From Gemmobacter aquatilis (GTDB taxonomy: Bacteria; Pseudomonadota; Alphaproteobacteria; Rhodobacterales; Rhodobacteraceae): a stretch of 64,000 nucleotides of DNA. The stretch covers positions 124,001-188,000 of the forward strand of contig NZ_FOCE01000004.1 in the NCBI RefSeq assembly GCF_900110025.1, in the 5' to 3' direction. The translations under genes were made by a program, and so were the position numbers. This document shows positions 7,521-15,630 of the stretch, in pieces (positions within the stretch are counted from its first letter, which is position 1; each line of letters starts with the position of its first letter). Under the pieces are notes generated by a model, which worked only from the letters and a program-made list of their open reading frames with translations, did not search any database and was not told the DNA's origin.

Positions 7521-8568
7521 GATTTCCTTGCCGCCCGGCGTTCATCGCGTCGTCTCGGGCGGCAGGGAGTATTTCTATTATCAGAAGGGACGCGGCACCG
7601 CACATGCCGGGGAACGGATCAAGCTGCCGAACAATCCCCAGACCCCCGAATTCTGGGTGGCCGTGCGCCAGGCACAGGGCATCGTCGGCCCGATCCCGAC
7701 CGATACCATAGGCGCACTGATTGACGCCTATATTGTTGCTTGGCCTGTCCTGCCTCGCAAGCTGGCCCCCTCCACGCAGGACCACTACCGGCGCCACCTG
7801 GAGGTGGTGCGCGCGGCATGGGGCAACCTGTCGACCGATCACCTGCGCCCGTCGCACGTCCAGGCGCTGATCGAGAAAATCGGGGCGGCGAAACCCGGAC
7901 GGGCCAATAATGTGCTGGATGCCATGAAGGCCATGTTCAGCTGGGCCAGCGGTCCGCGTGAACTGGTGGGTCGTGATCCGACCCATGGGGTTCGCCGGTT
8001 CGAAGCCGGGGCAGGGCACAAGCCTTGGACGCCCGCGCAGCTGAAATTCGCAGACGAGACCCTGACCGGGGTGCTTCGCCGCGCCTATGTGCTGGCCCGC
8101 TACACCGGTCAGCGTGTGAGCGATCTTGTGCGCCTCGGGCCGACCGATATTGACGAAGGCGGGTTCAGCCTGCCCCAGAAGAAAACCGGCTTCCAGCCAT
8201 GGTGCCCGATCTTCCCCGAACTGGAAGCCGAAATGGCCACATGGGAAAAGCGCCCCGGACCTTATCTGATCCAGGAAACCGGCAAGGGCGCGGGCAAGCC
8301 GTTCAGCACCAATCAACTCTGGAAGGAACTGGACAAGGCGCGCGAGAGGCACCCCGAGCTTGAGGGAGCAGTCTGGCATGGCCTGCGGGCGAATGCCGTG
8401 ATCCGGCTGCGGCAGGCGAACTACACCGGGCAGCAGATTTCCGACATGGTGGGCATGTCCATCGAAATGATCGAACGCTACTGCCGCCATGCCGACCGCA
8501 AGGCCGGGGGCCAAGCCGTGCTGCGCGAGATGAAAGAACGCAACAAGACCAAAGCTGTAAAACTTTGA
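7510..8568 (+). CDS. Tyrosine-type site-specific integrase
   Basis: A 352-residue tyrosine recombinase for integrating and excising the element. The core-binding SAM-like domain spans about residues 65-165. The catalytic domain shows Arg202 (TGQRVSD), His290-x-x-Arg293 (WHGLRA) and the nucleophile Tyr324 (IERYCRHAD). It ends about 60 bp from the 3' side of ssrA, so the attachment site is probably in the tmRNA gene. It is the last gene of the capsid operon, and the coupled overlaps suggest expression with structural genes, unlike most temperate phages. Confidence 0.93.
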   Translation: MSAKISLPPGVHRVVSGGREYFYYQKGRGTAHAGERIKLPNNPQTPEFWVAVRQAQGIVGPIPTDTIGALIDAYIVAWPVLPRKLAPSTQDHYRRHLEVVRAAWGNLSTDHLRPSHVQALIEKIGAAKPGRANNVLDAMKAMFSWASGPRELVGRDPTHGVRRFEAGAGHKPWTPAQLKFADETLTGVLRRAYVLARYTGQRVSDLVRLGPTDIDEGGFSLPQKKTGFQPWCPIFPELEAEMATWEKRPGPYLIQETGKGAGKPFSTNQLWKELDKARERHPELEGAVWHGLRANAVIRLRQANYTGQQISDMVGMSIEMIERYCRHADRKAGGQAVLREMKERNKTKAVKL

Positions 8569-8624
8569 AAAATTGTAAAGCGGAAGGTGAGGAAAATCAG
8601 GTGCTTATGGGTGGGAAAGTAAAG

Positions 8625-8940
8625 TGCAGGTTTCTGTTGCCAGGTACCTGCGAACCCCGCCTTACGCGGCTAAGCGCAAGGACTTAGTTTCGGCGACTCG
8701 AACTGCTTACGCAGCCAGAGCCATTGCCGGAGCACGGTTGTCATTGGCAACTGTACATTTGGACCGATAACGGTGGTACCTCACCGAGCAAAAGCTGGCC
8801 TCTTTAGACGTTCGTCGATCCTGTTTCGGCCCCCGCCACGCCCAATGAGCGGTGTGATGGTGGAGCCGCCGGGTACCGCCCCCGGGTCCGATCCGTTTAT
8901 TACAGGTGCGTTTATCGCCATAGTCCGGGCGAACCCGAAC
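8625..8940 (-). ncRNA. ssrA: tmRNA, circularly permuted two-piece form
   Basis: Read on the minus strand, an acceptor piece comes first and ends CGGCTCC-ACCA at 8868-8858. A short spacer follows, then the coding piece starts at about 8833 with GGGGCCG. These two seven-base ends pair as an acceptor stem with a G-U third pair, the alanine identity element. The coding piece carries a resume codon GCC and the tag ANDNRAPAMALAA ending TAA at 8709-8707. The gene order acceptor-then-coding is the permuted alphaproteobacterial type, processed to two RNAs. The 3' limit near 8625 is set by a GCAGGT/ACCTGC hairpin and is approximate. It rescues stalled ribosomes and tags peptides for ClpXP. Confidence 0.93.
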
Positions 8941-8946
8941 AAAACT

Positions 8947-8975
8947 GATATAGGCGCCTGTCGGGCGGATCGCAA
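8947..8975 (-). promoter_or_regulatory. Candidate ssrA promoter
   Basis: On the minus strand TTGCGA (8975-8970), a 17-bp spacer and TATATC (8952-8947) lie just before the predicted acceptor-piece start near 8940. Confidence 0.6.
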
Positions 8976-8988
8976 GCGGTCTGCGGTC

Positions 8989-9014
8989 TTCTTCTTTGGT
9001 CAAATACCCTCAGG
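8989..9014 (-). repeat. Dispersed RGTATTT repeat, copy 1
   Basis: Minus-strand core GGGTATTTGACCAAAGAAGA, with a GC-rich palindromic block (9010-9057) on its 5' side. It lies between ssrA and the binding-protein gene. Confidence 0.7.
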
Positions 9015-9072
9015 GGGCAGGGGCCGCAGGCCCCGTGGGGGCGGGACGCCCCCGCGCCTTACCCAAAACAGC

Positions 9073-9098
9073 AAGGCCCGCGCCATGGCGCGGGCCTT
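9073..9098 (-). terminator. Terminator of the binding-protein gene
   Basis: A perfect 26-bp palindrome (AAGGCCCGCGCCA and its complement) lies 25 bp after the stop at 9124. On the minus strand it is followed by a T-containing run (GCTGTTTTGGG). Confidence 0.8.
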
Positions 9099-9123
9099 TC
9101 CGGTTGATTGGCCTGACTGGCGA

Positions 9124-10170
9124 TCAGAAGCCGGCTTTGATCGCTTCGAATTCCTCGATCATCTTGGTGCGGAATTCCTGACTGACCGGGGTTTGCGGCA
9201 GCAGGGTGGTCGTCACCGGATCGACGAAATGCTCTTTCAGCTTGTCTTCCGGTACGGTGGCCATTGCCTTGTCGTTCGACAGCGCATAGCCCAGCGCATT
9301 CAGCAGGCCTTCGGCCGAAGACGGCGCCAGCAGGCTGTTGATGAAGTCATAGGCCTTCTCTTCCTTGCCTGGGCCATCCTTGAAGTTCACATAGCCGCAG
9401 AACCAGGTCGCCACACCCTCGGCGGGCGAACGTTCAAAGCCAACGGGGAACTCTTCGGCCTGCAGGGCGGCCACACCGTCATTCCACGACCAGGCCACCA
9501 GCACCTCGCCCGTGGCCATCAGCTGTGCCATCTCTGCCGGGTCGGCCCAATAGGCGCGCACATTCGGGTGGACCGAGCGCAGCCAGTCGGCGGCAACCTT
9601 GAACTGTTCATCCGTCACATTGTCCCAGCTGGTGACGCCGGTGGCGAGGAAAGCCAGCGACCAGACATCATCGGTCGAATCGGGCATCGAGATGCGGCCG
9701 GCATATTTCGGATCGGTGAAGACTTTCAGCGACTTCACATCCTCGGCGGGCACTTCCTTGGTGTTGTAGGCGATGGCGGTATAGGCGTAATCGGTCGGCA
9801 CGAACCAGACGCCCTTGTCATCCTTGAAGATCGACGAGTTCAGCATCCGCGGGGCGATATTGGCGAATTCGGGGATCTTGCTGGTATCCCACGGCTCGAT
9901 CAGGTCGGCGTCGCGGTAGCGGCCGACCGAGGCGGCGCAGGGGTGGCCGATATCGGCGCGGAAGCCCGACGAGGCTTTCTGGAACGCCTCGTCATCATCG
10001 GCGAAGAAGGAATAGGTCGGGATGTCGCCGTTCTTTTCCTTGTAGCCGGTCAGAACTTCGGGGATGTCCCAGCCCGACCAGTCCAGCACCGTCAGATCGG
10101 GGTCGGCGGCGAAGGCGGGCAAGGCGACGGCCAGGGCGAGGCTGGACAGAAGGGCAGTGCGAATGTTCAT
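9124..10170 (-). CDS. ABC transporter substrate-binding protein, spermidine/putrescine (PotD) type
   Basis: A 348-residue periplasmic binding protein. Residues 1-21 form a Sec signal peptide (hydrophobic LLSSLALAVALPAFA, cleavage after AFA). The mature protein has PotD-like segments: LDWSGWDIPEVL, the VPTDYAYTAIAYN strand and the AWSWNDG loop that lines the ligand site. It is followed by a strong terminator, and no permease or ATPase gene is adjacent, so it either works with a system elsewhere or is an orphan. Polyamine or similar amine binding is inferred from family only. Confidence 0.85.
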   Translation of the reverse strand: MNIRTALLSSLALAVALPAFAADPDLTVLDWSGWDIPEVLTGYKEKNGDIPTYSFFADDDEAFQKASSGFRADIGHPCAASVGRYRDADLIEPWDTSKIPEFANIAPRMLNSSIFKDDKGVWFVPTDYAYTAIAYNTKEVPAEDVKSLKVFTDPKYAGRISMPDSTDDVWSLAFLATGVTSWDNVTDEQFKVAADWLRSVHPNVRAYWADPAEMAQLMATGEVLVAWSWNDGVAALQAEEFPVGFERSPAEGVATWFCGYVNFKDGPGKEEKAYDFINSLLAPSSAEGLLNALGYALSNDKAMATVPEDKLKEHFVDPVTTTLLPQTPVSQEFRTKMIEEFEAIKAGF

Positions 10171-10391
10171 GGTGTTCCTCGGCGCTATGGGGGGGAGGCC
10201 GGTGGTCAGGCCTGCCCGCAGATGGCCCGAGGCTAAGCGAGGGATATTGATGGCTCAAGCGAAAATCCCGCGATTTGATCATTTGATGTCGAAGCGTTGG
10301 GCAATTGCTTGAAACTTCGGCAGAGATTGGCGGCTGATCTTGCGGAGCGGGGCAGGCTGCGGCAGGATCGCCCCGATTTTCGGAGGTTCCC

Positions 10392-11627
10392 ATGCCCGCT
10401 CTCGATCTTGCATTCGTACGCAGCCAGTTCCCCGCTTTTGCCAGCCCGGCGCTGCAGGGGCAGGCGTTCTTTGAGAATGCGGGCGGGTCTTACACGGCCA
10501 AGCCGGTGATCGACCGGCTGTTCCGCTTCTATCACGACCGCAAGGTGCAGCCCTATGCGCCCTATGAGGCGAGCCAGTTGGGCGGCGCCGAGATGGACGA
10601 GGCGCGGGCACGGCTGTCGGCGATGATGGGGGTGGCGCGGGATGAGCTGTCGTTCGGGCCTTCGACCAGCGCCAATACCTTCGTTCTGGCCAATGCGGTG
10701 CGGCAATGGCTGCGCGGCAAGAAGGCGGCCATCGTGGTGACCAATCAGGACCACGAGGCCAACAGCGGCGTCTGGCGGCGGCTGGCCGATGAGGGGATCG
10801 AGGTGCGCGAATGGCGCATCGACCCCGAAACCGGCCATCTGGACCCCGGCGCGCTGGTGCCGCTGCTGGAAGACGGGCGGGTGAAGCTGGTCTGTTTCCC
10901 GCATTGTTCCAACGTGGTGGCCGAGGTGAACCCGGTGGCCGAGATCTGCGCCATGGCGCAGGCGGCGGGGGCGTTTACCTGTGTCGATGGGGTCAGCTAT
11001 GCGCCGCATGGCCTGCCCGACATTCCGGCGCTTGGGGCGGATGTCTATCTGTTTTCCGCCTACAAGACCTATGGGCCGCATCAGGGGATCATGGTGATCC
11101 GCCGCAAGATTGGTGCTGCGCTGCCCAATCAGGCGCATTTCTTCAATGGCGACACGCTTTACAAGCGCTTTACCCCCGCCGGGCCGGATCATGCGCAGGT
11201 GGCGGCCTGTGCGGGCATGGCCGATTACATCGACGCGCTCTACACCCATCACCACGGCCCGACGCCTGCCTCGCCGCTGGCGCGCAACAATGCGGTGCAT
11301 GATCTGATGCGCGGGCATGAGGTGGCGCTGTTGCAGCCGTTGCTGGATTATCTGGCCGCGCGCAATGACCTGCGGCTGATCGGCCCGCGCCGGGCCGAAG
11401 GGCGGGCGCCCACCGTCGCCGTGGCGCTGGACCGCGCGGCCGAGCCGGTGGCGGCGGCGCTGGCGGCGCATGGGATCATGGCAGGGGGCGGCGATTTCTA
11501 CGCGGTGCGCCCGCTGGAGGCGCTGGGGGTGGACCGGGCGCGGGGCGTGCTGCGGCTGAGCTTCGTGCATTACACCACCGAGGCCGAGGTGGCGCACCTG
11601 ATCGGGGCGCTGGACCGGGTGTTGTGA
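10392..11627 (+). CDS. Class V aminotransferase-fold PLP enzyme (cysteine desulfurase-like)
   Basis: A 411-residue PLP enzyme of the NifS-like superfamily. Lys225 in FSAYKTYGPHQG is the Schiff-base lysine, Asp199 in CVDGVSYAPH holds the pyridine nitrogen, and NQDHEANSG (118-126) is the family loop with the stacking His121. No active-site Cys-containing loop typical of true cysteine desulfurases is obvious near the C terminus, so selenocysteine-lyase or isopenicillin-N-epimerase-like activity is equally possible. GGAGG at 10383-10387 supports the start. Neighbours give no hint of substrate. Confidence 0.8.
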   Translation: MPALDLAFVRSQFPAFASPALQGQAFFENAGGSYTAKPVIDRLFRFYHDRKVQPYAPYEASQLGGAEMDEARARLSAMMGVARDELSFGPSTSANTFVLANAVRQWLRGKKAAIVVTNQDHEANSGVWRRLADEGIEVREWRIDPETGHLDPGALVPLLEDGRVKLVCFPHCSNVVAEVNPVAEICAMAQAAGAFTCVDGVSYAPHGLPDIPALGADVYLFSAYKTYGPHQGIMVIRRKIGAALPNQAHFFNGDTLYKRFTPAGPDHAQVAACAGMADYIDALYTHHHGPTPASPLARNNAVHDLMRGHEVALLQPLLDYLAARNDLRLIGPRRAEGRAPTVAVALDRAAEPVAAALAAHGIMAGGGDFYAVRPLEALGVDRARGVLRLSFVHYTTEAEVAHLIGALDRVL

Positions 11628-11709
11628 CCGGCTGAGGGGGCGGGGGCGCTACCCTCTTCCCATCGCCGGAATGGCGTCTTATGGTGACCCGAGGCAGATG
11701 AGGTTCGGC

Positions 11710-12165
11710 ATGGCACGCTCGATCGACTACGGCAATCTGATGCATCGTGCGATGCGGGGGCTGATCCAGTCCGTCCTGCAGGACGTGGCAGACCACGGGT
11801 TGCCGGGCAATCACCACTTCTTCATCACCTTCGACACGCGCCATCCGGGCGTTGCCATCGCCGATTGGCTGCATGCGCGCTATCCGGAGGAGATGACGGT
11901 GGTCATCCAGCATTGGTTCGAGAATCTGGAAGTCACCGATGACGGGTTCTCGGTCACGCTGAACTTCGGCAACTCGCCGGAACCCTTGGTGATTCCCTTC
12001 GATTCGGTGCGCACCTTCGTGGACCCTTCGGTCGAATTCGGCCTGCGCTTCGAGACGCATGACGAGGAGGACGACGAAGAGGACGACGAGGACGAGGCCG
12101 ACGAGGCCGCGCCCGAAAAACCGCATGAGGCCGAGGTCGTCAGTCTGGACAAATTCCGCAAGTAG
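11710..12165 (+). CDS. sspB: SspB, ClpXP specificity-enhancing adaptor
   Basis: A 151-residue adaptor that binds ssrA-tagged peptides and tethers them to ClpX. The N terminus ARSIDYGNLMHRAMRGL and the following beta-rich fold are the alphaproteobacterial SspB type. A very acidic linker (about residues 117-138, long runs of Asp and Glu) leads to the C-terminal VVSLDKFRK tail, the ClpX-docking peptide. The ATG at 11710 is chosen because homologous proteins begin just before RSIDYGNLMH; frames open further upstream to 11671. ssrA, which encodes the tag it recognises, lies only 3 kb away. Confidence 0.93.
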   Translation: MARSIDYGNLMHRAMRGLIQSVLQDVADHGLPGNHHFFITFDTRHPGVAIADWLHARYPEEMTVVIQHWFENLEVTDDGFSVTLNFGNSPEPLVIPFDSVRTFVDPSVEFGLRFETHDEEDDEEDDEDEADEAAPEKPHEAEVVSLDKFRK

Positions 12166-12246
12166 ACAACGGTATACCGCCGTATGCCAATTGATTTTTT
12201 CGCCCCGTGTTTCTAGAAGGGCGAGAGTTTTCATGGAGGCTTGCAC

Positions 12247-13641
12247 ATGACCGCCACCCGTACCGAGACTGACAGCTTTGGCCCGCTGGACGTCCCTGCC
12301 GACAAATACTGGGGGGCGCAGACGCAGCGCTCCATCATCAACTTCCCCATCGGGTGGGAGCGCCAGCCGGTTGCGATCATCCGCGCGCTGGGTGTCATCA
12401 AGAAAGCCTGTGCGCTGGTGAATATCGCGCAGGGCGACATCGCGCCGGAACTGGGCAATGCGATTGCCGCCGCCGCGACCGAGGTGATCGACGGCAAGTT
12501 CGACGACAATTTTCCGCTGGTGGTCTGGCAGACCGGCTCGGGCACCCAGTCGAACATGAACGCCAACGAGGTAATCTCGAACCGCGCGATTGAAATGCTG
12601 GGCGGGGTGATGGGGTCGAAAAAGCCGGTTCACCCGAACGACCATGTGAACATGGGCCAGTCGTCCAACGACACTTTCCCCACCGCGATGCATGTCGCCA
12701 TCGGCATGATGGCGCGTGATGTGCTGATCCCGGGGCTGGAAAAGCTGCACGCCGCGCTGGCGGCGAAGGCCGAAGAATTCAAGGATATCATCAAGATCGG
12801 CCGCACCCATACGCAGGATGCAACGCCGCTGACGCTGGGCCAGGAATTCTCGGGCTATGCCAAGCAGGTGGAAAAGGGCATCGCCCGCGTGAAATCCTGC
12901 CTGCCGGACATTTACGAACTGGCGCAGGGCGGCACCGCCGTCGGCACCGGGCTGAACACCCGCGTGGGTTGGGATGTGCGGGTGGCGGCGCAGATCGCCG
13001 AGATCACCGGCCTGCCCTTCGTCACCGCGCCGAACAAGTTCGAGGCGCTGGCGGCGCATGACGCGATGGTCATGTTCTCGGGCGCGCTGAAAACCGTGGC
13101 GGCCAGCCTGTTCAAGATCGCCAATGACATGCGTCTGCTGGGCTCTGGCCCGCGTTCGGGCTTGGGCGAGCTGATCCTGCCGGAGAACGAGCCGGGAAGC
13201 TCGATCATGCCGGGCAAGGTGAACCCGACGCAGGCCGAGGCGCTGACCATGGTCTGCGCCCATGTGATGGGCAATGATGCCGCGATCGGCTTTGCCGGGT
13301 CGCAGGGGCATTTCGAGCTCAACGTCTACAACCCGATGATGTCGTACAACGTGCTGCAATCCATGCAGCTTCTGGGCGATGCGGCGGGCAGCTTCACCGA
13401 CAACATGGTGGTGGGCACGCAGGCCAATGTGGCCCGCATCGACAAGCTGATGAAGGAATCGCTGATGCTGGTGACGGCGCTGGCGCCGACCATCGGCTAT
13501 GACGCGGCGACCAAAGTGGCGAAGACCGCGCACAAGAACGGCACGACGCTGAAGGAAGAGGCGATTGCGCTGGGGTATGTGGACGAGGAAACCTTCGACC
13601 GCGTGGTGCGGCCCGAAGACATGATCAGCCCGAAAGGCTGA
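12247..13641 (+). CDS. fumC: Fumarate hydratase, class II
   Basis: A 464-residue fumarase of the iron-independent class II type, converting fumarate and L-malate in the TCA cycle. It carries the superfamily signature [11 protein letters not shown] (about 318-328), the SSND segment of the active site ([12 protein letters not shown], about 139-150) and [22 protein letters not shown] at 12235-12239 sits 7 bp before ATG, which fixes the start; an in-frame TTG at 12241 is less likely. Two small genes of unknown function follow closely. Confidence 0.97.
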   Translation: MTATRTETDSFGPLDVPADKYWGAQTQRSIINFPIGWERQPVAIIRALGVIKKACALVNIAQGDIAPELGNAIAAAATEVIDGKFDDNFPLVVWQTGSGTQSNMNANEVISNRAIEMLGGVMGSKKPVHPNDHVNMGQSSNDTFPTAMHVAIGMMARDVLIPGLEKLHAALAAKAEEFKDIIKIGRTHTQDATPLTLGQEFSGYAKQVEKGIARVKSCLPDIYELAQGGTAVGTGLNTRVGWDVRVAAQIAEITGLPFVTAPNKFEALAAHDAMVMFSGALKTVAASLFKIANDMRLLGSGPRSGLGELILPENEPGSSIMPGKVNPTQAEALTMVCAHVMGNDAAIGFAGSQGHFELNVYNPMMSYNVLQSMQLLGDAAGSFTDNMVVGTQANVARIDKLMKESLMLVTALAPTIGYDAATKVAKTAHKNGTTLKEEAIALGYVDEETFDRVVRPEDMISPKG

Positions 13642-13645
13642 ACCC

Positions 13646-13837
13646 ATGGGCGAGGTCGTCAACCTCAACAAGGCCCGCAAGGCGCGCGAACGCGCCGCCA
13701 AACGGGCCGAGGCCGACGCCAATGCCGCGAAGTTCGGCCGATCCAAGGCCGAGAAAGATCTGAATACGGCGCGGGGCGAGAAATCGGCCCGCGATCTTGA
13801 CGCGCATCGCCGCGATGACGAGGATGACGGCGCGTGA
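13646..13837 (+). CDS. DUF4169 family small basic protein
   Basis: A 63-residue, highly charged helical protein (MGEVVNLNKARKARERAAK then many Lys, Arg and Ala, ending in an acidic tail) that matches the DUF4169 pattern. It starts 5 bp after fumC and its stop overlaps the GTG of the next gene (GTGA), so fumC and these two genes form one unit. Function is unknown; the pairing of this family with a ribbon-helix-helix gene behind fumC is familiar from other Rhodobacteraceae. Confidence 0.85.
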   Translation: MGEVVNLNKARKARERAAKRAEADANAAKFGRSKAEKDLNTARGEKSARDLDAHRRDDEDDGA

Positions 13838-14058
13838 GCGGCCTGTCGGGGCGCCCGGTCAAACATTCGCTGACCCTGCGCGGGCACCGCACCTCGGTTT
13901 CCCTTGAAGAAGAGTTCTGGCAGGGTTTTCGCGCATTGGCGGCGGCGCGGGGCTTGGGGATCAACCAGCTGGCGGTGGAAATCGACGAGACGCGCGCGGG
14001 CGACATCGGTCTGGCCAGCGCGATCCGTCTGGCGGTGCTGCGGTTCTACCGGGGCTGA
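13834..14058 (+). CDS. Ribbon-helix-helix domain protein
   Basis: A 74-residue protein starting at GTG. The strand HSLTLRGHRTSVSLEEEFW followed by helices FRALAAARGL and AIRLAVLRFY fits the RHH_4 type of ribbon-helix-helix DNA-binding fold. The basic strand would contact DNA as a dimer. It is translationally coupled to the DUF4169 gene. Whether it regulates fumC or acts elsewhere cannot be told. Confidence 0.82.
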   Translation: MSGLSGRPVKHSLTLRGHRTSVSLEEEFWQGFRALAAARGLGINQLAVEIDETRAGDIGLASAIRLAVLRFYRG

Positions 14059-14177
14059 GCGGGTCTGGCGCAAGGGCGCAGGATCGGCAGCTTTTTTGCA
14101 AAGATGGCGAAATAAGGTGATCCGGGGCGAAGGTTTCTGCGTAATGATCTGAAATTGCGGAAATTTCCGAAGGTTTC

Positions 14178-15578
14178 ATGTCAGACGCACCTCTTGTTCT
14201 GTGGTTTCGCCGCGATCTGCGGCTGGGCGATCATCCGATGCTGGCGCGGGCCGTGGCCTCTGGGCGCCCGCTGGTGCCGCTGTTCATCCTTGATCCTGAA
14301 ACCGAAGCGCTGGGGGCGGCGGCGAAATGGCGGCTGGGCCTGTCGCTGGCCGATTTCGCGCGGCGGCTGGAAGGGCTGGGCAGCCGGCTGATCCTGCGGC
14401 GCGGCCCTGCGCTGGCGGTGCTGGAGCAGGTGCTGGCCGAAACCGGGGCGATGGGCGTGCATTGGTCGCGTCTGTATGACGCGGGTTCGATTGCGCGGGA
14501 TGGGGCGGTGAAGGCGGCGTTGCGCGCGCGCGGGCTGGAAGCGGTCAGCCATGAGGGCTTTCTGCTGCACGAGCCTTGGCAGGTGGCGACCGGGCAGGGC
14601 GGGTTTTACCGGGTCTATACGCCCTACTGGAATGCGGTGAAGGGGCGCGATGTGGCAGCCCCCGAACCGGCGCCGAAGCGGCTGTCGGGGCCTGCGGTCT
14701 GGCCGCAAAGCGACGTGTTGGCGGATTGGCAGATGGGTGCCGCAATGCGGCGTGGTGCCGGGGTTTGCCTGCCGTTTCAGGTGGTTGGCGAAGACGCCGC
14801 ACAGGCGCGGCTGGCGGCTTTTCTGGAAACCAGGGTGCAGGATTACAAGGCCGCCCGCGACTTTCCGGCGCGCGACGCGACCTCGCGCCTGTCGGAAAAC
14901 CTGACCTATGGCGAGATCGGGCCGCGCAGCATCTGGCATGGCGGCTGGCGTGCGATGCAGGACGGGGCGGCGGGGGCCGAGCATTTCCTGAAGGAACTGG
15001 TCTGGCGCGAATTCGCCTGGCACCTCATGTATCACACGCCGCATATGGCCGAGGCCAACTGGCGCGAGGATTGGCAGGGGTTCCCGTGGCGCGAAGACAA
15101 TGCGGATGCCGAGGCCTGGCGGCGCGGGATGACGGGCGAGCCGTTTGTCGATGCCGCGATGCGCGAGATGTATGTGACCGGCACCATGCACAACCGGGCG
15201 CGGATGATCGTGGCCAGCTATCTGACCAAGCATCTGATGACTGACTGGCGGGTGGGGCTGCGCTGGTTCGCCGATTGCCTGACCGATTGGGATGCGGCGG
15301 CCAATGCCATGGGCTGGCAATGGGTGGCGGGCTGTGGCCCGGATGCGGCGCCTTATTTCCGGGTGTTCAACCCGGCGGGGCAGGCCGAAAAATTCGACGC
15401 GGACGGGGCCTATCGCAAGCGATTCCTCGATCCGCGCAGCCCGGAGGCACGGCGGTATTTCGAGGCGGTGCCGCTTTCCTGGCAGCTTGCGCCCGATCAG
15501 CCCGCCCCGCGCCCGCTGATCGCGCTGGATCGCGGGCGCGAGCGCGCCCTTGCGGCCTATGCCGCACGAAAGTCTTGA
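14178..15578 (+). CDS. phrB: Deoxyribodipyrimidine photolyase (class I)
   Basis: A 466-residue FAD enzyme that splits UV-induced pyrimidine dimers using light. The N-terminal antenna-binding Rossmann domain begins LVLWFRRDLRLGDHPML (residues 6-22). The C-terminal FAD domain shows WREFAWHLMYHTP, GMTGEPFVDAAMREM, MHNRARMIVASYLTKHL and DWDAAANAMGWQWVAG, the classical photolyase signatures, with tryptophans of the electron-transfer chain present. The upstream 118 bp contain a GGAAATTTCC palindrome (14159-14168), possibly an operator. It is not obviously part of a larger operon. Confidence 0.96.
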   Translation: MSDAPLVLWFRRDLRLGDHPMLARAVASGRPLVPLFILDPETEALGAAAKWRLGLSLADFARRLEGLGSRLILRRGPALAVLEQVLAETGAMGVHWSRLYDAGSIARDGAVKAALRARGLEAVSHEGFLLHEPWQVATGQGGFYRVYTPYWNAVKGRDVAAPEPAPKRLSGPAVWPQSDVLADWQMGAAMRRGAGVCLPFQVVGEDAAQARLAAFLETRVQDYKAARDFPARDATSRLSENLTYGEIGPRSIWHGGWRAMQDGAAGAEHFLKELVWREFAWHLMYHTPHMAEANWREDWQGFPWREDNADAEAWRRGMTGEPFVDAAMREMYVTGTMHNRARMIVASYLTKHLMTDWRVGLRWFADCLTDWDAAANAMGWQWVAGCGPDAAPYFRVFNPAGQAEKFDADGAYRKRFLDPRSPEARRYFEAVPLSWQLAPDQPAPRPLIALDRGRERALAAYAARKS

Positions 15579-15630
15579 GCCTTGGGCAGGCTTGCGGAAT
15601 CATGAGGGGAATCCCCGGGGGAGGTGCCAG

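Larger units (their letters stand above)
1..8640. mobile_element. Integrated phage-like element or satellite, right part, inserted at ssrA
   Basis: All genes from the left edge to 8568 belong to one element: HNH, terL, XRE repressor unit, capsid, connector, protease, portal, AlpA-like regulator, integrase. The right boundary is placed at the 3' end of ssrA, where the attachment duplicate should lie; the left end is outside the window. Head and packaging genes are present and no tail or lysis genes are seen in this part. This is compatible with a capsid-forming satellite or with a rearranged prophage. Confidence 0.75.

Noticed and set aside
8707-9003. A 98-codon leftward open frame ending in ANDNRAPAMALAA.
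   Set aside because: It runs through both tmRNA pieces; only the final tag is translated, on tmRNA. The upstream part is structural RNA sequence.
8773-10236. A 487-codon rightward open frame.
   Set aside because: It crosses tmRNA, a terminator palindrome and the whole antisense strand of the binding-protein gene; a by-product of GC bias.
11476-14073. An 865-codon leftward open frame.
   Set aside because: It is antisense to sspB, fumC and two small genes, all with clear family motifs; the peptide is His/Arg-rich and of low complexity.
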